64,000 bases of DNA from Qipengyuania vulgaris (GTDB taxonomy: Bacteria; Pseudomonadota; Alphaproteobacteria; Sphingomonadales; Sphingomonadaceae): assembly GCF_009827325.1 (NCBI RefSeq), contig NZ_WTYC01000001.1, positions 1 through 64,000 on the forward strand, given 5' to 3'. The translations under genes and the position numbers were made by a program. Under the pieces are notes generated by a model. It made no database searches, was not told where the DNA came from, and saw only the letters and a list, made by a program, of their open reading frames with translations. Shown in pieces: positions 1 to 9,800 of the stretch. Numbering within the stretch: the first letter of the stretch is position 1; every line of letters starts with the position of its first letter.

Positions 1-798
1 CCAGCTTACGTAAAGCCGTTCGTGAAGCGCCAGAAGAACGATGCTGCGGATGCCGAGGCCATCTGCGAGGCGGCGCAGCGCCCGAGCATGCGGTTCGTGC
101 CAGTAAAGACCGAAGCACAGCAAGCAGCCGCGCTGGTGTTCCGGGCCCGCGACCTGCTGGTCAAGCAACGCACGCAGATCAGCAACGCCGTTCGCGGTCA
201 CATGACCGAGCATGGCTGGATCGCGCCGCAAGGCCTGGCGCACATGAAGAAGCTGGCCGCACTGCTTGAGGATCCCGACGCGGTTCCCGAGAGCGCACGG
301 CCGGTACTGGAGATAATGCTCGATCAGATGGCAGTGCTCAGCGAGCGCATTGCCGAACTTGACCGGGAGATCGCCCGGCGTGCCCGCGAAGACGAGACCG
401 CGCGGCGGCTGATGACGATCCCGGGCATCGGACCGATCACGGCAACCGCGATCACCGCACTTGCACCTCCGCCCGGCACCTTTGCCAAGGGCCGCGACTT
501 TGCCGCATGGGTCGGGCTTACACCGCGCCAGCACTCGACCGGCGGCAAGCAGAGGCTCGGCGCGATCTCGAAGATGGGCGAGCGAACGCTGCGGCGGCTG
601 CTGATCATCGGCAGCAGCGCGGTCGTGCTCCAGGCAAGCAGGCGCGGCGCACCCGCGGGATCGTGGCTGGAACAGATGATGGCGCGCAAGCCGCGCATGC
701 TGGTGACGGTGGCGCTCGCGAACAAGACCGCGCGCATCGTCTGGGCAGTGCTGACGAAGAACGAGGATTACAGGGCTCCGGTCTCGGTCGCGGCGTAA
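1..798 (+). CDS. IS110-family transposase (DEDD recombinase), 5' truncated by window edge
   Basis: The frame is open from base 1, so the GTG at 22 is not the true start. The first residues visible (…KRQKNDAADAEAICEA) are the end of the RuvC-like DEDD domain, with the usual KNDxxDA motif. The middle holds a coiled region, then the transposase_20 domain with MTIPGIGPITATAITA. The C-terminal motif HSTGGKQRLGAISKMG carries the conserved serine that attacks DNA in IS110 recombinases. The reading frame ends normally at TAA 796-798. About 265 residues are visible; family members are usually 320-400. The frame looks intact and could be active. Confidence 0.93.
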   Translation, partial: PAYVKPFVKRQKNDAADAEAICEAAQRPSMRFVPVKTEAQQAAALVFRARDLLVKQRTQISNAVRGHMTEHGWIAPQGLAHMKKLAALLEDPDAVPESARPVLEIMLDQMAVLSERIAELDREIARRAREDETARRLMTIPGIGPITATAITALAPPPGTFAKGRDFAAWVGLTPRQHSTGGKQRLGAISKMGERTLRRLLIIGSSAVVLQASRRGAPAGSWLEQMMARKPRMLVTVALANKTARIVWAVLTKNEDYRAPVSVAA

Positions 799-1060
799 GC
801 CGGGCCGGACCAGAGGTCGCCGGAAGGACGTAGGCGGACGAAGGAGAGTATGGCAAAACAGTCGGCGAGACGGGACCGGAAGAACCAGGGCTTTCCACCG
901 TGCTTCATCAGTACGCTGAGGGTGATGTGGTTCCGGTCCGCGAACTCCCATACGGGCCCGCAGCACGAAAAGCTGCACCAGGAGGCCGGACAGATGGCAG
1001 CATCCGACTACGTGCCAAACCTCTCAAAATACCGCTTGCATCCTGCGGGGCGTCCACAGA
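799..1060 (+). ncRNA. Candidate bridge-RNA region in the IS1111-type right end
   Basis: This stretch follows the transposase stop and carries no convincing reading frame. In IS110-family elements the recombinase is guided by a structured bridge RNA; in the IS1111 group it is reported to lie in the non-coding region downstream of the recombinase gene. Position, length and lack of coding content fit that. I have not folded the region or identified target- and donor-binding loops, so this is inference from family architecture. Confidence 0.35.
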
Positions 1061-1079
1061 TGGAAAGCGGTCATTCGGT

Positions 1080-1415
1080 CTATGGGCCTCGACCGCCATA
1101 AACGCCCCACACTGTGGTAACCCGTCCCTCCTTCGCCTCCCATCCGACATTCCAGACTGACTCGACGGGAAACTGCTTGTTTGAAAATGTCGCGAAATTG
1201 CCGTGGGGTGACGGTCGTATCGAGAAACCTTGCCGCGTCAGTTCCTCTATCATCCGGCTTTCCTCTGTGCCTTTCGGGAAAGCCTTCTTCACGCGGGCGT
1301 CGAAAACGCCCTCACCTTCTTCGTAGCTTCGCGGAAGGTCACTCGCGATGGGCGGGATTTTCGGGCCGCAGCCCAAAAGGGAGCAGACTAGCAGGGGGAG
1401 GACTGACCAGCGCAT
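1080..1415 (-). CDS. Small predicted lipoprotein
   Basis: 111 residues. It starts with a short hydrophobic signal peptide ending in LLGC (Cys16), a good lipobox, so the mature protein is probably lipid-anchored in the envelope. The rest is a small soluble domain with aromatic residues near the C terminus (VESVWNVGW and TTVWGVYGG). I do not recognise the family. The gene ends about 20 bases from the presumed right end of the IS element, so its 3' end lies next to the insertion. No strong ribosome binding site precedes the ATG. Confidence 0.6.
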   Translation of the reverse strand: MRWSVLPLLVCSLLGCGPKIPPIASDLPRSYEEGEGVFDARVKKAFPKGTEESRMIEELTRQGFSIRPSPHGNFATFSNKQFPVESVWNVGWEAKEGRVTTVWGVYGGRGP

Positions 1416-1595
1416 CGAAGAAGCTTAGCCGCGCGCTGAATGTCTGCAAAGGCGTCGTGAGCGGAATGTCAGCTTTCTCGCTCCTCTGATCCAAAGCGGA
1501 CGCCCGGCGCGCTCCACAATCCACCTGTCCTACAGCGTCCCTCGTGCATAATAGCGCTGATTCGCCTTGTTTTCCCCATCACGGAGACGCGGATC

Positions 1596-2549
1596 ATGTC
1601 CGATATTGCCGAACCCCTCGCCGAACTTCCCGCCCGCGGCTGGACGCCCGAGCGCAAGATGCTTTTCCTCGATCGCCTTGCCGTCAGCGGCAATGCCCGC
1701 GCCGCCTGCCGCCGTGTCGGCCTGTCCGCCGAATCCGCCTATCGCCAGCGGCGCAAGGATCCGCTGTTCGCCCGCGCCTGGGCGGCGGCTGTCCTGCTGG
1801 GCCGCGATGCAAGCCAGCAGGTGCTGGCCGACCGCGCCGTGGACGGGATCGAGGAGGACGTGTGGCATCGCGGCGAAGTGGTCGGCACGCGCCGCCGCTA
1901 TGACACCCGATTGCTGCTCGCCCATTTGGCCCGGCTGGACAATCTCGCCAGCGAGGAAGCAGCCGGTGACGCGGCAGTCTTCGAAGAGCTGCTCACCCGT
2001 ATCGGCAGTGGCGAAAGCCCCGAAGGCGTGTCCGATCGTATGCGCTACATCCAGCGGGAAGTTGACTTGGCCTGCAATGCAGCGCGCCGCACCCAGCTTA
2101 CCGTGGAACTCCACGAGGAAGACGGCCATCCGGGCGAGACGGTCGAGGTGCCCGAACGAGACATCGACCACTTTTTCGGCTCGGATGCCGAAGCTGTGCG
2201 GGCCGATATGGAAGAGGCCGAGCAGGAAGCGGAAGAACAGGCCCGCCGCGACGCTGCGGAAAGATGGGACAGGCTGGAGCGGAACCGGGACACCGCATTC
2301 GATCCGCCCAGCGAAAAGCGCCAGACTGTCTCTCCCAAGACCCTGCCCGGTGCCGTGAAGGCGGTGCTCTCCCCCAGCACGCACGGCACGGGATCGCCGC
2401 CGCCCTTCCCCGCGCCGGTCAGCAACCCCAGGACTGTGTCAACTGTGTCAACTGCGGCCCTCGTCCGGGCATTTGCGGGACCGCCGCCGGGGTTCGCAAT
2501 GACCTCGCGTTCTCCCTTTCACGCGCCGAGAGCGATGCAGGGGCGATAG
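1596..2549 (+). CDS. HTH-like accessory protein, terminase-small-subunit-like (paralogue of 62586-63371)
   Basis: 317 residues. Residues about 15-60 form a helix-turn-helix-like segment (GWTPERKMLFLDRLAVSG … AACRRVGLSAESAYRQRR) of the kind seen in phage terminase small subunits and related DNA-binding proteins. A second conserved block around VGTRRRYDTRLLLAHLARL follows. Residues about 205-230 are very rich in Glu and Arg and probably helical or coiled. The last 80 residues are Pro/Ser/Thr-rich and low in complexity. There are no phage structural genes nearby, so a terminase role is unlikely. The gene at 62586 shares the N-terminal half. Function unknown; DNA binding is inferred only. Confidence 0.72.
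   Translation: MSDIAEPLAELPARGWTPERKMLFLDRLAVSGNARAACRRVGLSAESAYRQRRKDPLFARAWAAAVLLGRDASQQVLADRAVDGIEEDVWHRGEVVGTRRRYDTRLLLAHLARLDNLASEEAAGDAAVFEELLTRIGSGESPEGVSDRMRYIQREVDLACNAARRTQLTVELHEEDGHPGETVEVPERDIDHFFGSDAEAVRADMEEAEQEAEEQARRDAAERWDRLERNRDTAFDPPSEKRQTVSPKTLPGAVKAVLSPSTHGTGSPPPFPAPVSNPRTVSTVSTAALVRAFAGPPPGFAMTSRSPFHAPRAMQGR
2433..2454 (+). repeat. In-frame 9-bp tandem repeat
   Basis: The unit actgtgtca occurs at 2433-2441 and again at 2442-2450, followed by a partial third unit (actg). It lies inside the low-complexity tail of the HTH-like protein and encodes TVSTVST. The unit is a multiple of three, so copy-number change would keep the frame. Confidence 0.8.
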
Positions 2550-2594
2550 AATTCCCTACTGGCGAAGATCGTATGTTCTGTTTATGTTCTTTAC

Positions 2595-3692
2595 ATGGAA
2601 CGCCGATATGAACCAGCCATTCCCGGCCGCGGGGCCCAGAACGCAGACGTTCCGACGCGCTTCGGCCTTGCGACTCGGGAGACCGATGGCGACTGGCGCG
2701 ATCACATGGAATCTCTGGCTGCCCTCGAGGGAGGTCCGCCGGTAAAACTCCGCACCCATGTTACGGAAGAGCATCCGAAGACCATCCTCAGCTTCAACCA
2801 GTCGCCCGACATTTTCTTCGACCGTTCGATCAATGCCTATCGCGGCTGCGAACATGGCTGCGTCTATTGCTTCGCCCGCCCTACCCATGCCTATCACGAC
2901 CTGTCGCCCGGCCTCGATTTCGAAACGCAGCTCTTCGCCAAGCCCAATGCCGCCGAATTGCTGCGCGCCACGCTGGCGAAGCCAAAATACCGGCCGAAGC
3001 CGATCGCGATGGGGACCAATACCGATCCCTATCAGCCGATAGAGCGGCAATACCGCATCACGCGGCAGGTGCTGGAAGTCTGCCTCGATGCGCGCCACCC
3101 AGTCACGATCACCACCAAGTCCGACCGCGTGCTCGACGATCTGGACCTGCTCTCCGAGATGGCGAAGCGGCGGCTGGCGGCGGTGGCGATTTCGGTGACC
3201 AGCCTCGATCCGAAGCTGTCGGGAAAGCTCGAACCGCGGGCAGCTGCGCCTGCCAAGCGGCTCGCGGCATTGGAGAAACTCGCCGCGGCGGGCGTCCCGA
3301 CGCACTGCTCGGTAGCGCCGGTAATCCCGGCGATTACCGACGAGTTCATGGAGGAAATCGTCCAGCGTGCGGCAGCCATCGGAGTGGGCAGCGTTGGCTG
3401 GATACCCCTGCGCCTGCCGCACGAAGTCGCGCCGCTGTTCCGCGAATGGCTATCGGTGCACTACCCCGAACGCGGGGACAAGGTGATGAACATCGTCCGG
3501 TCCATCCGCAACGGCAAGGACAACGACCCCGACTTCTTCTCGCGCCTGCGCCCCACCGGCGTCTGGGCCGACCTGTTCCGCGCCAGGTTCCGCCTGGCCT
3601 GCAAACGCGCGGGATTGGGCAAGTCGAAGTTCGAACTGGACTGCACCCAGTTCAGGCCGCCTGCAGTGGGCGGGCAGATGCGGTTGTTATGA
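2595..3692 (+). CDS. PA0069-family radical SAM protein
   Basis: 365 residues. The radical SAM cluster motif CEHGCVYC gives Cys85, Cys89 and Cys92, the three ligands of the 4Fe-4S cluster that cleaves S-adenosylmethionine. The surrounding sequence (FDRSINAYRGCEHGCVYCFA, and downstream MGTNTDPYQPIE) is characteristic of the PA0069/Rv2578c-type family, distantly related to spore photoproduct lyase. The C-terminal region has Arg/Lys-rich helices and a further Cys (ELDCTQF). The substrate of this family is not established. The ATG at 2595 is chosen because it gives the usual N terminus MERRYEPAIPGRG. It stands apart from its neighbours and is probably transcribed alone. Confidence 0.9.
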   Translation: MERRYEPAIPGRGAQNADVPTRFGLATRETDGDWRDHMESLAALEGGPPVKLRTHVTEEHPKTILSFNQSPDIFFDRSINAYRGCEHGCVYCFARPTHAYHDLSPGLDFETQLFAKPNAAELLRATLAKPKYRPKPIAMGTNTDPYQPIERQYRITRQVLEVCLDARHPVTITTKSDRVLDDLDLLSEMAKRRLAAVAISVTSLDPKLSGKLEPRAAAPAKRLAALEKLAAAGVPTHCSVAPVIPAITDEFMEEIVQRAAAIGVGSVGWIPLRLPHEVAPLFREWLSVHYPERGDKVMNIVRSIRNGKDNDPDFFSRLRPTGVWADLFRARFRLACKRAGLGKSKFELDCTQFRPPAVGGQMRLL

Positions 3693-3698
3693 AGCTCA

Positions 3699-3980
3699 CT
3701 ACGTGTCGCCCTCGTCATACAACGTGCTTCCTCGACTAGGAGAGCGCCAATATTCCATCAAGCCAATCTCCCAACCATCTTCAACGTGAAGATCGAAGTC
3801 GTTTCCGCGCATGAAGGCCGAAGAATTGCCCATGGTGAACTCCTTTCGCAATTTTTTGAGCAATCTCTGTCGCGCCCATTCCTTCGTGGTACCGAAAGCG
3901 CGACGGGTAGTGAAAAAGCCGCGCCGATCCGCTCCTGCAGCCAGATCAATTCCTTCGACCCGAAACACGAAAAATTTCAT
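3699..3980 (-). CDS. Hypothetical small protein
   Basis: 93 residues beginning MKFFVFRVEGIDLAAG, with a basic centre (RQRLLKKLRKEF) and an acidic C terminus. I recognise no domain. Support for it being real comes from position: its ATG lies four bases after the TAA of the DUF1330 gene on the same strand, with AAGG upstream, which looks like a translationally coupled operon pair. Its base composition is a little lower in GC than its neighbours. Confidence 0.55.
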   Translation of the reverse strand: MKFFVFRVEGIDLAAGADRRGFFTTRRAFGTTKEWARQRLLKKLRKEFTMGNSSAFMRGNDFDLHVEDGWEIGLMEYWRSPSRGSTLYDEGDT

Positions 3981-3984
3981 ACGA

Positions 3985-4416
3985 TTAAAAACCTTCGCCG
4001 GCTCCCCCCGGCTTGAACCGCACCAGCCTGCTATCCATGAGAGCTGCCGTCCGGTTCACCACTGCCCTTTGATAATCTGAATCCTTGATCATCTCGAAGA
4101 ATGCGCCCGCGTTGGGATACTGCGCCACGAAACCATCGTGCCAGCGCATGTCGTCCGGGCCGGTCACCACGGTCTGGAAGGTGCCTCGCCACACGATCTC
4201 ACCGCCCACTCGCCGGAAGATGGGACCACTGGTCTTGCCATATTCTTCGTATGCGCGGCCGCCGCTCCAGCCCTTGCCCGCGTGCTCGTGGCCCTCGGGA
4301 TATTCCGCCAGTTCCCGGTAGAGCAGCAGGTTGAGCATGTGGATCGGTTCATCGCGAGGAAGATCCTTAAAGGCCTCGAAGTTCGCGCGGCTGGGGTCGA
4401 TATAGGTCTCGCTCAC
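3985..4416 (-). CDS. DUF1330 domain-containing protein
   Basis: 143 residues with the GTG start at 4416, chosen because GAGGAG lies six bases upstream; a longer frame reaches 4461 but lacks such a site. The sequence (AFKDLPRDEPIHMLNLLLYR … GGRAYEEYGKTSGPIFRRVGGEIVWRG) matches DUF1330, a small dimeric alpha/beta-barrel-like fold of unknown role. The conserved WHDGFVAQYPNAGAFFEM segment and the terminal MDSRLVRF are also typical. It lies 10 bases downstream of the pseudouridine synthase gene and is probably co-transcribed with it. Confidence 0.82.
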   Translation of the reverse strand: MSETYIDPSRANFEAFKDLPRDEPIHMLNLLLYRELAEYPEGHEHAGKGWSGGRAYEEYGKTSGPIFRRVGGEIVWRGTFQTVVTGPDDMRWHDGFVAQYPNAGAFFEMIKDSDYQRAVVNRTAALMDSRLVRFKPGGAGEGF

Positions 4417-4426
4417 TGCGTTCTCC

Positions 4427-4972
4427 TCAAACTTGAATCTCACGATATGTGCCCGGCGCAATGCCGTCCACGCTCCACTCGCCGATGCGCCACCGGATCA
4501 GGCGCAGCGTCGGCAGGCCCACCGCGGCAGTCATGCGCCGGACCTGGCGATTGCGCCCCTCGGTGATCTCTAGTGCGATCCAGCTGTCGGGCACGGTCTT
4601 GCGATACCGCACCGGCGGTTCGCGGTCCCAGACAGGCGGCGGATCGATCCTCCGGGCTCGCGCAGGCGCGGTCAGACCGTCCTTGAGTTCGACCCCGTTC
4701 GCCAAGCGCTCCAGCGCCTCGTCACTCGCTTCGCCTTCGACCTGCACGAGATAGGTTTTCGCCATCTTGTAGCGTGGTTCGGCAATGCGCGATTGAAGGC
4801 GACCGTCGTCGGTCAGGAGCAAGAGGCCTTCGCTGTCCTTGTCGAGCCTGCCGGCCGGATAGACGTCCGGCACGTCGACCAGGTGAGCCAGCGTGTCCTC
4901 AGCCCCTTCCTGCCCCCCGGTGAACTGCGAAAGCACTCCGTAAGGCTTGTTGAGCAGGATCAGCCTGGCCAC
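4427..4972 (-). CDS. rluE: 23S rRNA pseudouridine synthase, RluE type
   Basis: 181 residues. It belongs to the RsuA/RluB/RluE/RluF family: catalytic motif AGRLDKDSEGLLLLTDDG contains the essential Asp, and ITEGRNRQVRRMTAAVGLPT is the second family signature. No S4 RNA-binding domain precedes the catalytic domain, which points to RluE, the enzyme that makes pseudouridine in helix 89 of 23S rRNA. It starts with MARLILLNKPYGVLSQF, the usual N terminus. The zinc-ribbon gene lies immediately upstream (6 bases) and DUF1330 downstream, so the cluster is likely one transcript. Confidence 0.87.
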   Translation of the reverse strand: MARLILLNKPYGVLSQFTGGQEGAEDTLAHLVDVPDVYPAGRLDKDSEGLLLLTDDGRLQSRIAEPRYKMAKTYLVQVEGEASDEALERLANGVELKDGLTAPARARRIDPPPVWDREPPVRYRKTVPDSWIALEITEGRNRQVRRMTAAVGLPTLRLIRWRIGEWSVDGIAPGTYREIQV

Positions 4973-4978
4973 GATTGT

Positions 4979-5191
4979 TCAGGGGGCATAGTGTTCGAGA
5001 AAGCCGCAGGAAGTGCAGCGCCAGGCGACGATTTCGCGCTTGTCCGCCTTCCTTGTTTTCAGGCCCCAGAAGCTCTTTTCGGGCTTGCCCCGGTGCCACA
5101 CGCCGACCGAGGGCATGCTATAGTCGCCCGCATCGATGGTGTAGCCTTCTTCCATGCTCCGCGCGCATTTCGGGCAAGTCTTGCCGGCCAT
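4979..5191 (-). CDS. Small zinc-ribbon protein (DUF6487-like)
   Basis: 70 residues with two Cys pairs, CPKC (residues 6-9) and CTSC near the C terminus, spaced as in a zinc ribbon. The central GDYSMPSVGVWHRGKPEKSF part is typical of a PF20097/DUF6487-type small protein. It probably binds one zinc ion; its partner is unknown. Six-base gaps on both sides link it to the acyl-CoA ligase gene upstream and rluE downstream. Confidence 0.75.
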   Translation of the reverse strand: MAGKTCPKCARSMEEGYTIDAGDYSMPSVGVWHRGKPEKSFWGLKTRKADKREIVAWRCTSCGFLEHYAP

Positions 5192-5197
5192 TCGAGC

Positions 5198-6796
5198 CTA
5201 ATCCTCCAACCGATAATCGCTGAAACGCGCACGCAAATCCTTCTTGCTGATCTTGCCGGTTGCGGTGTGGGGTATGTCGTCGACGAATTCGACCGCGTCG
5301 GGCAGCCACCATTTGGCAACCTTGTCCGATAGAAATGCCACCACGCTGTCGGCATCGCACTCGGTGCCTTCTTTCTTTACCACGAACAATACGGGCCGCT
5401 CGTCCCATTTCGGATGCGGCATTCCGACACAGGCGGCCTCGGCCACCGCCGGATGTCCGACTGCCGCGTTTTCCAGCTCGACCGAGGAAATCCATTCGCC
5501 GCCGGACTTGATGACGTCCTTGGTACGGTCAGTCAGTTGAAGGGTACCATCGGGATGCAGGATCCCAACGTCACCGGTGTTGAACCAGCCATCCTCCGTG
5601 ACAGCGTCTTCGTCTGCCTTGAAATAGCGCTTGATGATCCACGGACCGCGGATCTGAAGCGCGCCAGAAGCCTCGCCATCCCGCGGCAAGACCTTGGTGA
5701 AATCGTCCAGATCGACGGTGCGCAGTTCGACGCCGAAAATGGGGCGTCCCTGCTTCATCGTCTTGGCGACTTTCTCGTCGAAGCTGAGGTGGTCCCAGTC
5801 GTGCGTAGGTCCGCCCACTGTGCCGATAGGGCTGGTCTCGGTCATGCCCCATGCGTGCTGGACGCGAGTGCCGTTCTTCATCAATCGCTCGATCATGAAT
5901 TTGGGTGCCGCGGACCCCCCGATGGTCGCAGCCCTCAACGGAGGCAGGTCGATGCCCTCCTTGTCGCAATACTGAAAATGGGCGAGCCAGACCGTGGGCA
6001 CACCCGCGCTGTCGGTTACGCCTTCCTTGATCATCATTTCGTGCAGGACCGCAGGGTCGTTTACTGCACTGAAAACGAATTTGATCCCGGCCATCGCACC
6101 TGCATAGGGCAGCCCCCAGCTCGCCGCGTGGAACATCGGCACGACCGGCAGCATCACGCTGGCTGCGCTGAAATTGAACGCCGATGGCTGGAGGCCGGCC
6201 ATCGCGTGCATCAGCGTGCTGCGGTGCTCGTATTGCACACCCTTGGGGTTCCCGGTGGTGCCGCTGGTATAGCAGATCATGCATGGGTCGCGCTCGTCGC
6301 CCTGCACCCACTCGAAATCGCCGTCTTCGGCACCAATCCAGTCCTCAAAGGCGGTTGTCTGCTCCCCGCTATCGAAACAGATATAGTGCTCCACCTGCGG
6401 CCAGCGATCACGCATCTTGTCCACGATCGGCTGGAACATCGCATCGTAGAGCACCACCCGGTCGTCCGCGTGGTTGACGATATATTCGAGCTGGTCCTCG
6501 AAAAGGCGCGGGTTCACCGTGTGCAATACCCCGCCCATGCCTGCCACGCCGTACCAACTGACGAGATGGCGCGAATGGTTCATCGCGATGCTGGCCACCT
6601 TGTCGCCAGGCTTGATCCCGAGCTTCTGTAAGGCCTGTGCCATCTTGAGCGCATCGCGGCGAATGCCGGCCCAATCGGTGCGGGTTTCGCTTCCATCCGC
6701 CCAGCGGGTCACGATCTCGCGATCCGGCGCCTCGCGGGCCGCGTGATCGATCACATGCGTCACGCGCATGTTCCAGTCCTGCATCGCTCCGAGCAT
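5198..6796 (-). CDS. Fatty acyl-CoA ligase (AMP-forming)
   Basis: 532 residues, full length for the ANL superfamily. The AMP-binding P-loop CYTSGTTGNPKGV, the HAWGMTETSPIG motif, the WFNTGDVGILHPDG motif and the DRTKDVIKSGGEWIS hinge are all present, as is the C-terminal catalytic Lys region (TATGKISKKDLR). Such enzymes join a carboxylic acid to CoA through an acyl-adenylate. The sequence resembles the medium/long-chain and DmdB-like groups; the exact substrate cannot be read from sequence. It follows dnaE by 44 bases on the same strand. Confidence 0.88.
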   Translation of the reverse strand: MLGAMQDWNMRVTHVIDHAAREAPDREIVTRWADGSETRTDWAGIRRDALKMAQALQKLGIKPGDKVASIAMNHSRHLVSWYGVAGMGGVLHTVNPRLFEDQLEYIVNHADDRVVLYDAMFQPIVDKMRDRWPQVEHYICFDSGEQTTAFEDWIGAEDGDFEWVQGDERDPCMICYTSGTTGNPKGVQYEHRSTLMHAMAGLQPSAFNFSAASVMLPVVPMFHAASWGLPYAGAMAGIKFVFSAVNDPAVLHEMMIKEGVTDSAGVPTVWLAHFQYCDKEGIDLPPLRAATIGGSAAPKFMIERLMKNGTRVQHAWGMTETSPIGTVGGPTHDWDHLSFDEKVAKTMKQGRPIFGVELRTVDLDDFTKVLPRDGEASGALQIRGPWIIKRYFKADEDAVTEDGWFNTGDVGILHPDGTLQLTDRTKDVIKSGGEWISSVELENAAVGHPAVAEAACVGMPHPKWDERPVLFVVKKEGTECDADSVVAFLSDKVAKWWLPDAVEFVDDIPHTATGKISKKDLRARFSDYRLED

Positions 6797-6840
6797 TCCG
6801 GTCTCTCTCCTCGCTTGGCACCCCTTTATGGGGTCACTCC

Positions 6841-9800
6841 TCAGGCGACGAGGCGAAGGTGCGTGCCGCCGCGCCGCTTGTCGAGCTGCACCTTGGCAAG
6901 GCCCGGGACGCTTGCCAAGCGCTCAGCAAGCTCTCCGTCCAGCGCAAATCCGCGCCCCAAGCGCATCACCGGTTCATGATCCCCGCCAATCCGTAGCGTT
7001 ACAGTGACTTCGTCCTTGCCGGCTGAAAGCTCGGACAATTCGCGCTGAAGAATTTCCACGGCAGCAATGTCGTAGATCTCGAGCGTCAGGATCATCGGCG
7101 TTGAACCCTTCACCTCCGCCAGCGGGGTGCCGCCACGTACGGTAATGCGGGGAGGTTCATCAGGGCTCGGCGAATCGAGCTCGACCTGAAGCAGGACGCA
7201 GGTCTGCTCCTCGGCCCATTTGAGGAAACGCTCAACCATGCTTTCCTCAAAGCAGGCCGCGCTGAACTGGCCGGTGGAATCAGAGAAATCGGCGCGAATG
7301 AAGGGCTTGCCGCGGCGGGTGGTACCCTTGTTCACCTTCTCGATCATGGCCGACATGACCGCATTGGAACGTCCACCGACGGGTGCGCCACCTGCCATGA
7401 GCGAGGCATAGGTCCGAGCCCCATTGGCCGACGCGACATCCTTCCATGCTGCGACAGGATGGGCGGAAAAGTAGAACCCGAAATTCTCGCGCTCTCGGGC
7501 CATTCGTTCGGCCCGCGGCCAGTCCTCCACCTCGCGGAGACGCAGAGTTTCGCCCGGAGTGTCTTCGCCGCCAAAGAGGCCCGCCTGCCCACTGGTACGC
7601 TCGCGGTCGGCCGCATCGGCTACCGCCAGCAGCATATCGGCATTCGCGAAAACCTTCGCGCGGTTTGGCTCAAGGCTGTCGAGGGCACCCGAACAGGCAA
7701 GCGCTTCGAGCTGACGCGAATTCATCGAGCCTCGGGGAATACGTTCGAAAAGGTCCTGCATCGTTTCGAATCTGCCCGAAGTCTCGCGCTCCGCGACGAT
7801 CGTTTCCATGGCCCTCTCGCCCACGTTGCGGATGCCCGCCAGCGCATAGCGTACCGCGTAGCCATCATCCGTCTGCTCAACCGTGAACTCGGCTTCGGAG
7901 CTGTTGATGCAGGGTGGTTCGACCGTGATCCCCTGCCGGCGCGCATCGTCGACGAAGATCGTCAGTTTTTCCGATTGATGCATGTCGAAGCACATCGAAG
8001 CGGCGAAGAATTCTTCCGGGTAATGCGCTTTCAACCAGGCCGTCTGATAGGCGAGCAGCGCATAGGCGGCGGCGTGCGACTTGTTGAAGCCATACCCCGC
8101 GAACTTGTCGATCAAATCGAACAATTCGTTCGCCTTGGCTTTCTCGATCCCGGAGACCTCCTTACAGCCCGCGACAAAGCGTTCGCGCTGCGCGTCCATC
8201 TCGGACTGGACCTTCTTGCCCATCGCGCGGCGCAGCAGGTCGGCGTCACCTAGCGAATATCCGGCGAGGATCTGCGCGGCCTGCATCACCTGTTCCTGGT
8301 AGACGAAGATGCCGTAGGTCTCGGCGAGAATGCCCTCGAGCTTTTCATGCGGGTACTCGATCGGCACTTCACCCGCCTTGCGCTTTCCGAACAGCGGGAT
8401 GTTGTCCATCGGACCGGGCCGATAGAGCGAGACGAGCGCGATAATGTCGCCAAAACTAGTCGGCTTCACGGCCGTCAGCGTGCGGCGCATGCCTTCCGAT
8501 TCCAGCTGGAACACGCCGACCGTGTTTCCTCCCTTCATCAGTTCGTAAACCGCCGGGTCGTCGAGTTCGAGCTTCGAAAGATCGATCTCGATATCCCGTT
8601 TCTTGAGCAGGTCGGTCGCTTTCTTGAGCACCGACAGGGTTTTCAGGCCGAGAAAGTCGAACTTCACGAGACCGCTGCTCTCGACATTCTTCATGTCGTA
8701 TTGCGTGACCGGCATGTCCGACCGGGGATCGCGATAGAGCGGCACCAGCTGTTCTAGCGGCCGGTCGCCGATCACAACGCCCGCCGCGTGGGTCGAGCTG
8801 TTGCGAGGGAAACCTTCAAGCTGCATCGCGAGATCGATCAGCCGCTTGACCTCGTTATCGTTATCGTACTCGGCCTTGAAATCGGCCGCACCGTTGAGCG
8901 CGCGGGGCAACGTCCAGGGATCGGTCGGATGGTTCGGGACCATCTTGCAGATGCGGTCGACATGGCCGTAACTCATCTGGAGGATGCGGCCCGTATCGCG
9001 CAGGACCGCGCGCGCCTTCAGCTTTCCGAAAGTGATGATCTGCGCGACGTGATCGTGGCCGTATTTCGCCTGAACATAACGGATCACCTCTCCACGGCGG
9101 GTTTCGCAGAAGTCGATATCGAAGTCCGGCATGGACACACGTTCGGGATTGAGGAAACGTTCGAACAGCAGACCCAACTGGATCGGATCGAGATCGGTGA
9201 TGGTCAGCGACCAGGCCACGAGACTGCCTGCACCCGAACCGCGGCCGGGACCCACGGGAATGTCCTGCTCTTTCGCCCATTTGATGAAATCGGCAACGAT
9301 CAGAAAGTACCCGGGAAATCCCATCTGGTTGATGATTCCGACCTCGTAGTCGAGCCGGTCGAAATAGACCTTGCGCTCTTCCTCGGTCATTTCTCCGTAA
9401 GGCTCGAGCCGCTTTTCGAGGCCACGCCGAGCGTCCGCCTCGAGCATTCGCGCCTCACCTTCCAGATCGCCCGCAAGACTGGGCAAGATCGGATCCCGAT
9501 AGGGCGGCGCGTATGCGCAGCGCTGGGCAATCACGAGTGTATTGGCCGTCGCCTCCGGCAAATCGTCGAAGGCCTCTTTCATCATGTGGGCCGTTTTTAC
9601 GTAGGATTCGGGGTTCGATTTGGGCCGTTCGTCCGCATCGATGTGGGTCGAGTTCGCGATGCACAGCATGGCGTCATGTGCCTTGTACATATGCGGTTCG
9701 GCGAAATTCGCAGGATTGGTCGCTACGAGAGGGAGGTCGCGCTCGTAAGCGAGGTCAATCAGCGCCGCCTCTGCAGCTTCCTCGACCGGGTTTCCGCGCC

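Larger units (their letters stand above)
1..1060 (+). mobile_element. IS110-family element (probably IS1111 group), left part outside window
   Basis: The element consists of a transposase reading frame that enters from the left edge, followed by about 260 bases of non-coding DNA. A long non-coding stretch 3' of the recombinase is typical of the IS1111 group within IS110. The right boundary is an estimate: the sequence up to the motif ggggcgtcc near 1048-1056 resembles right ends I associate with such elements, and the next gene on the minus strand stops at 1080. No terminal inverted repeat or target duplication is expected in this family, so the exact end cannot be fixed from one end alone. 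Confidence 0.6.

Noticed and set aside
1596-2549. Prophage remnant suggested by a terminase-like HTH protein
   Set aside because: No large terminase, portal, capsid or tail genes are present near either copy.
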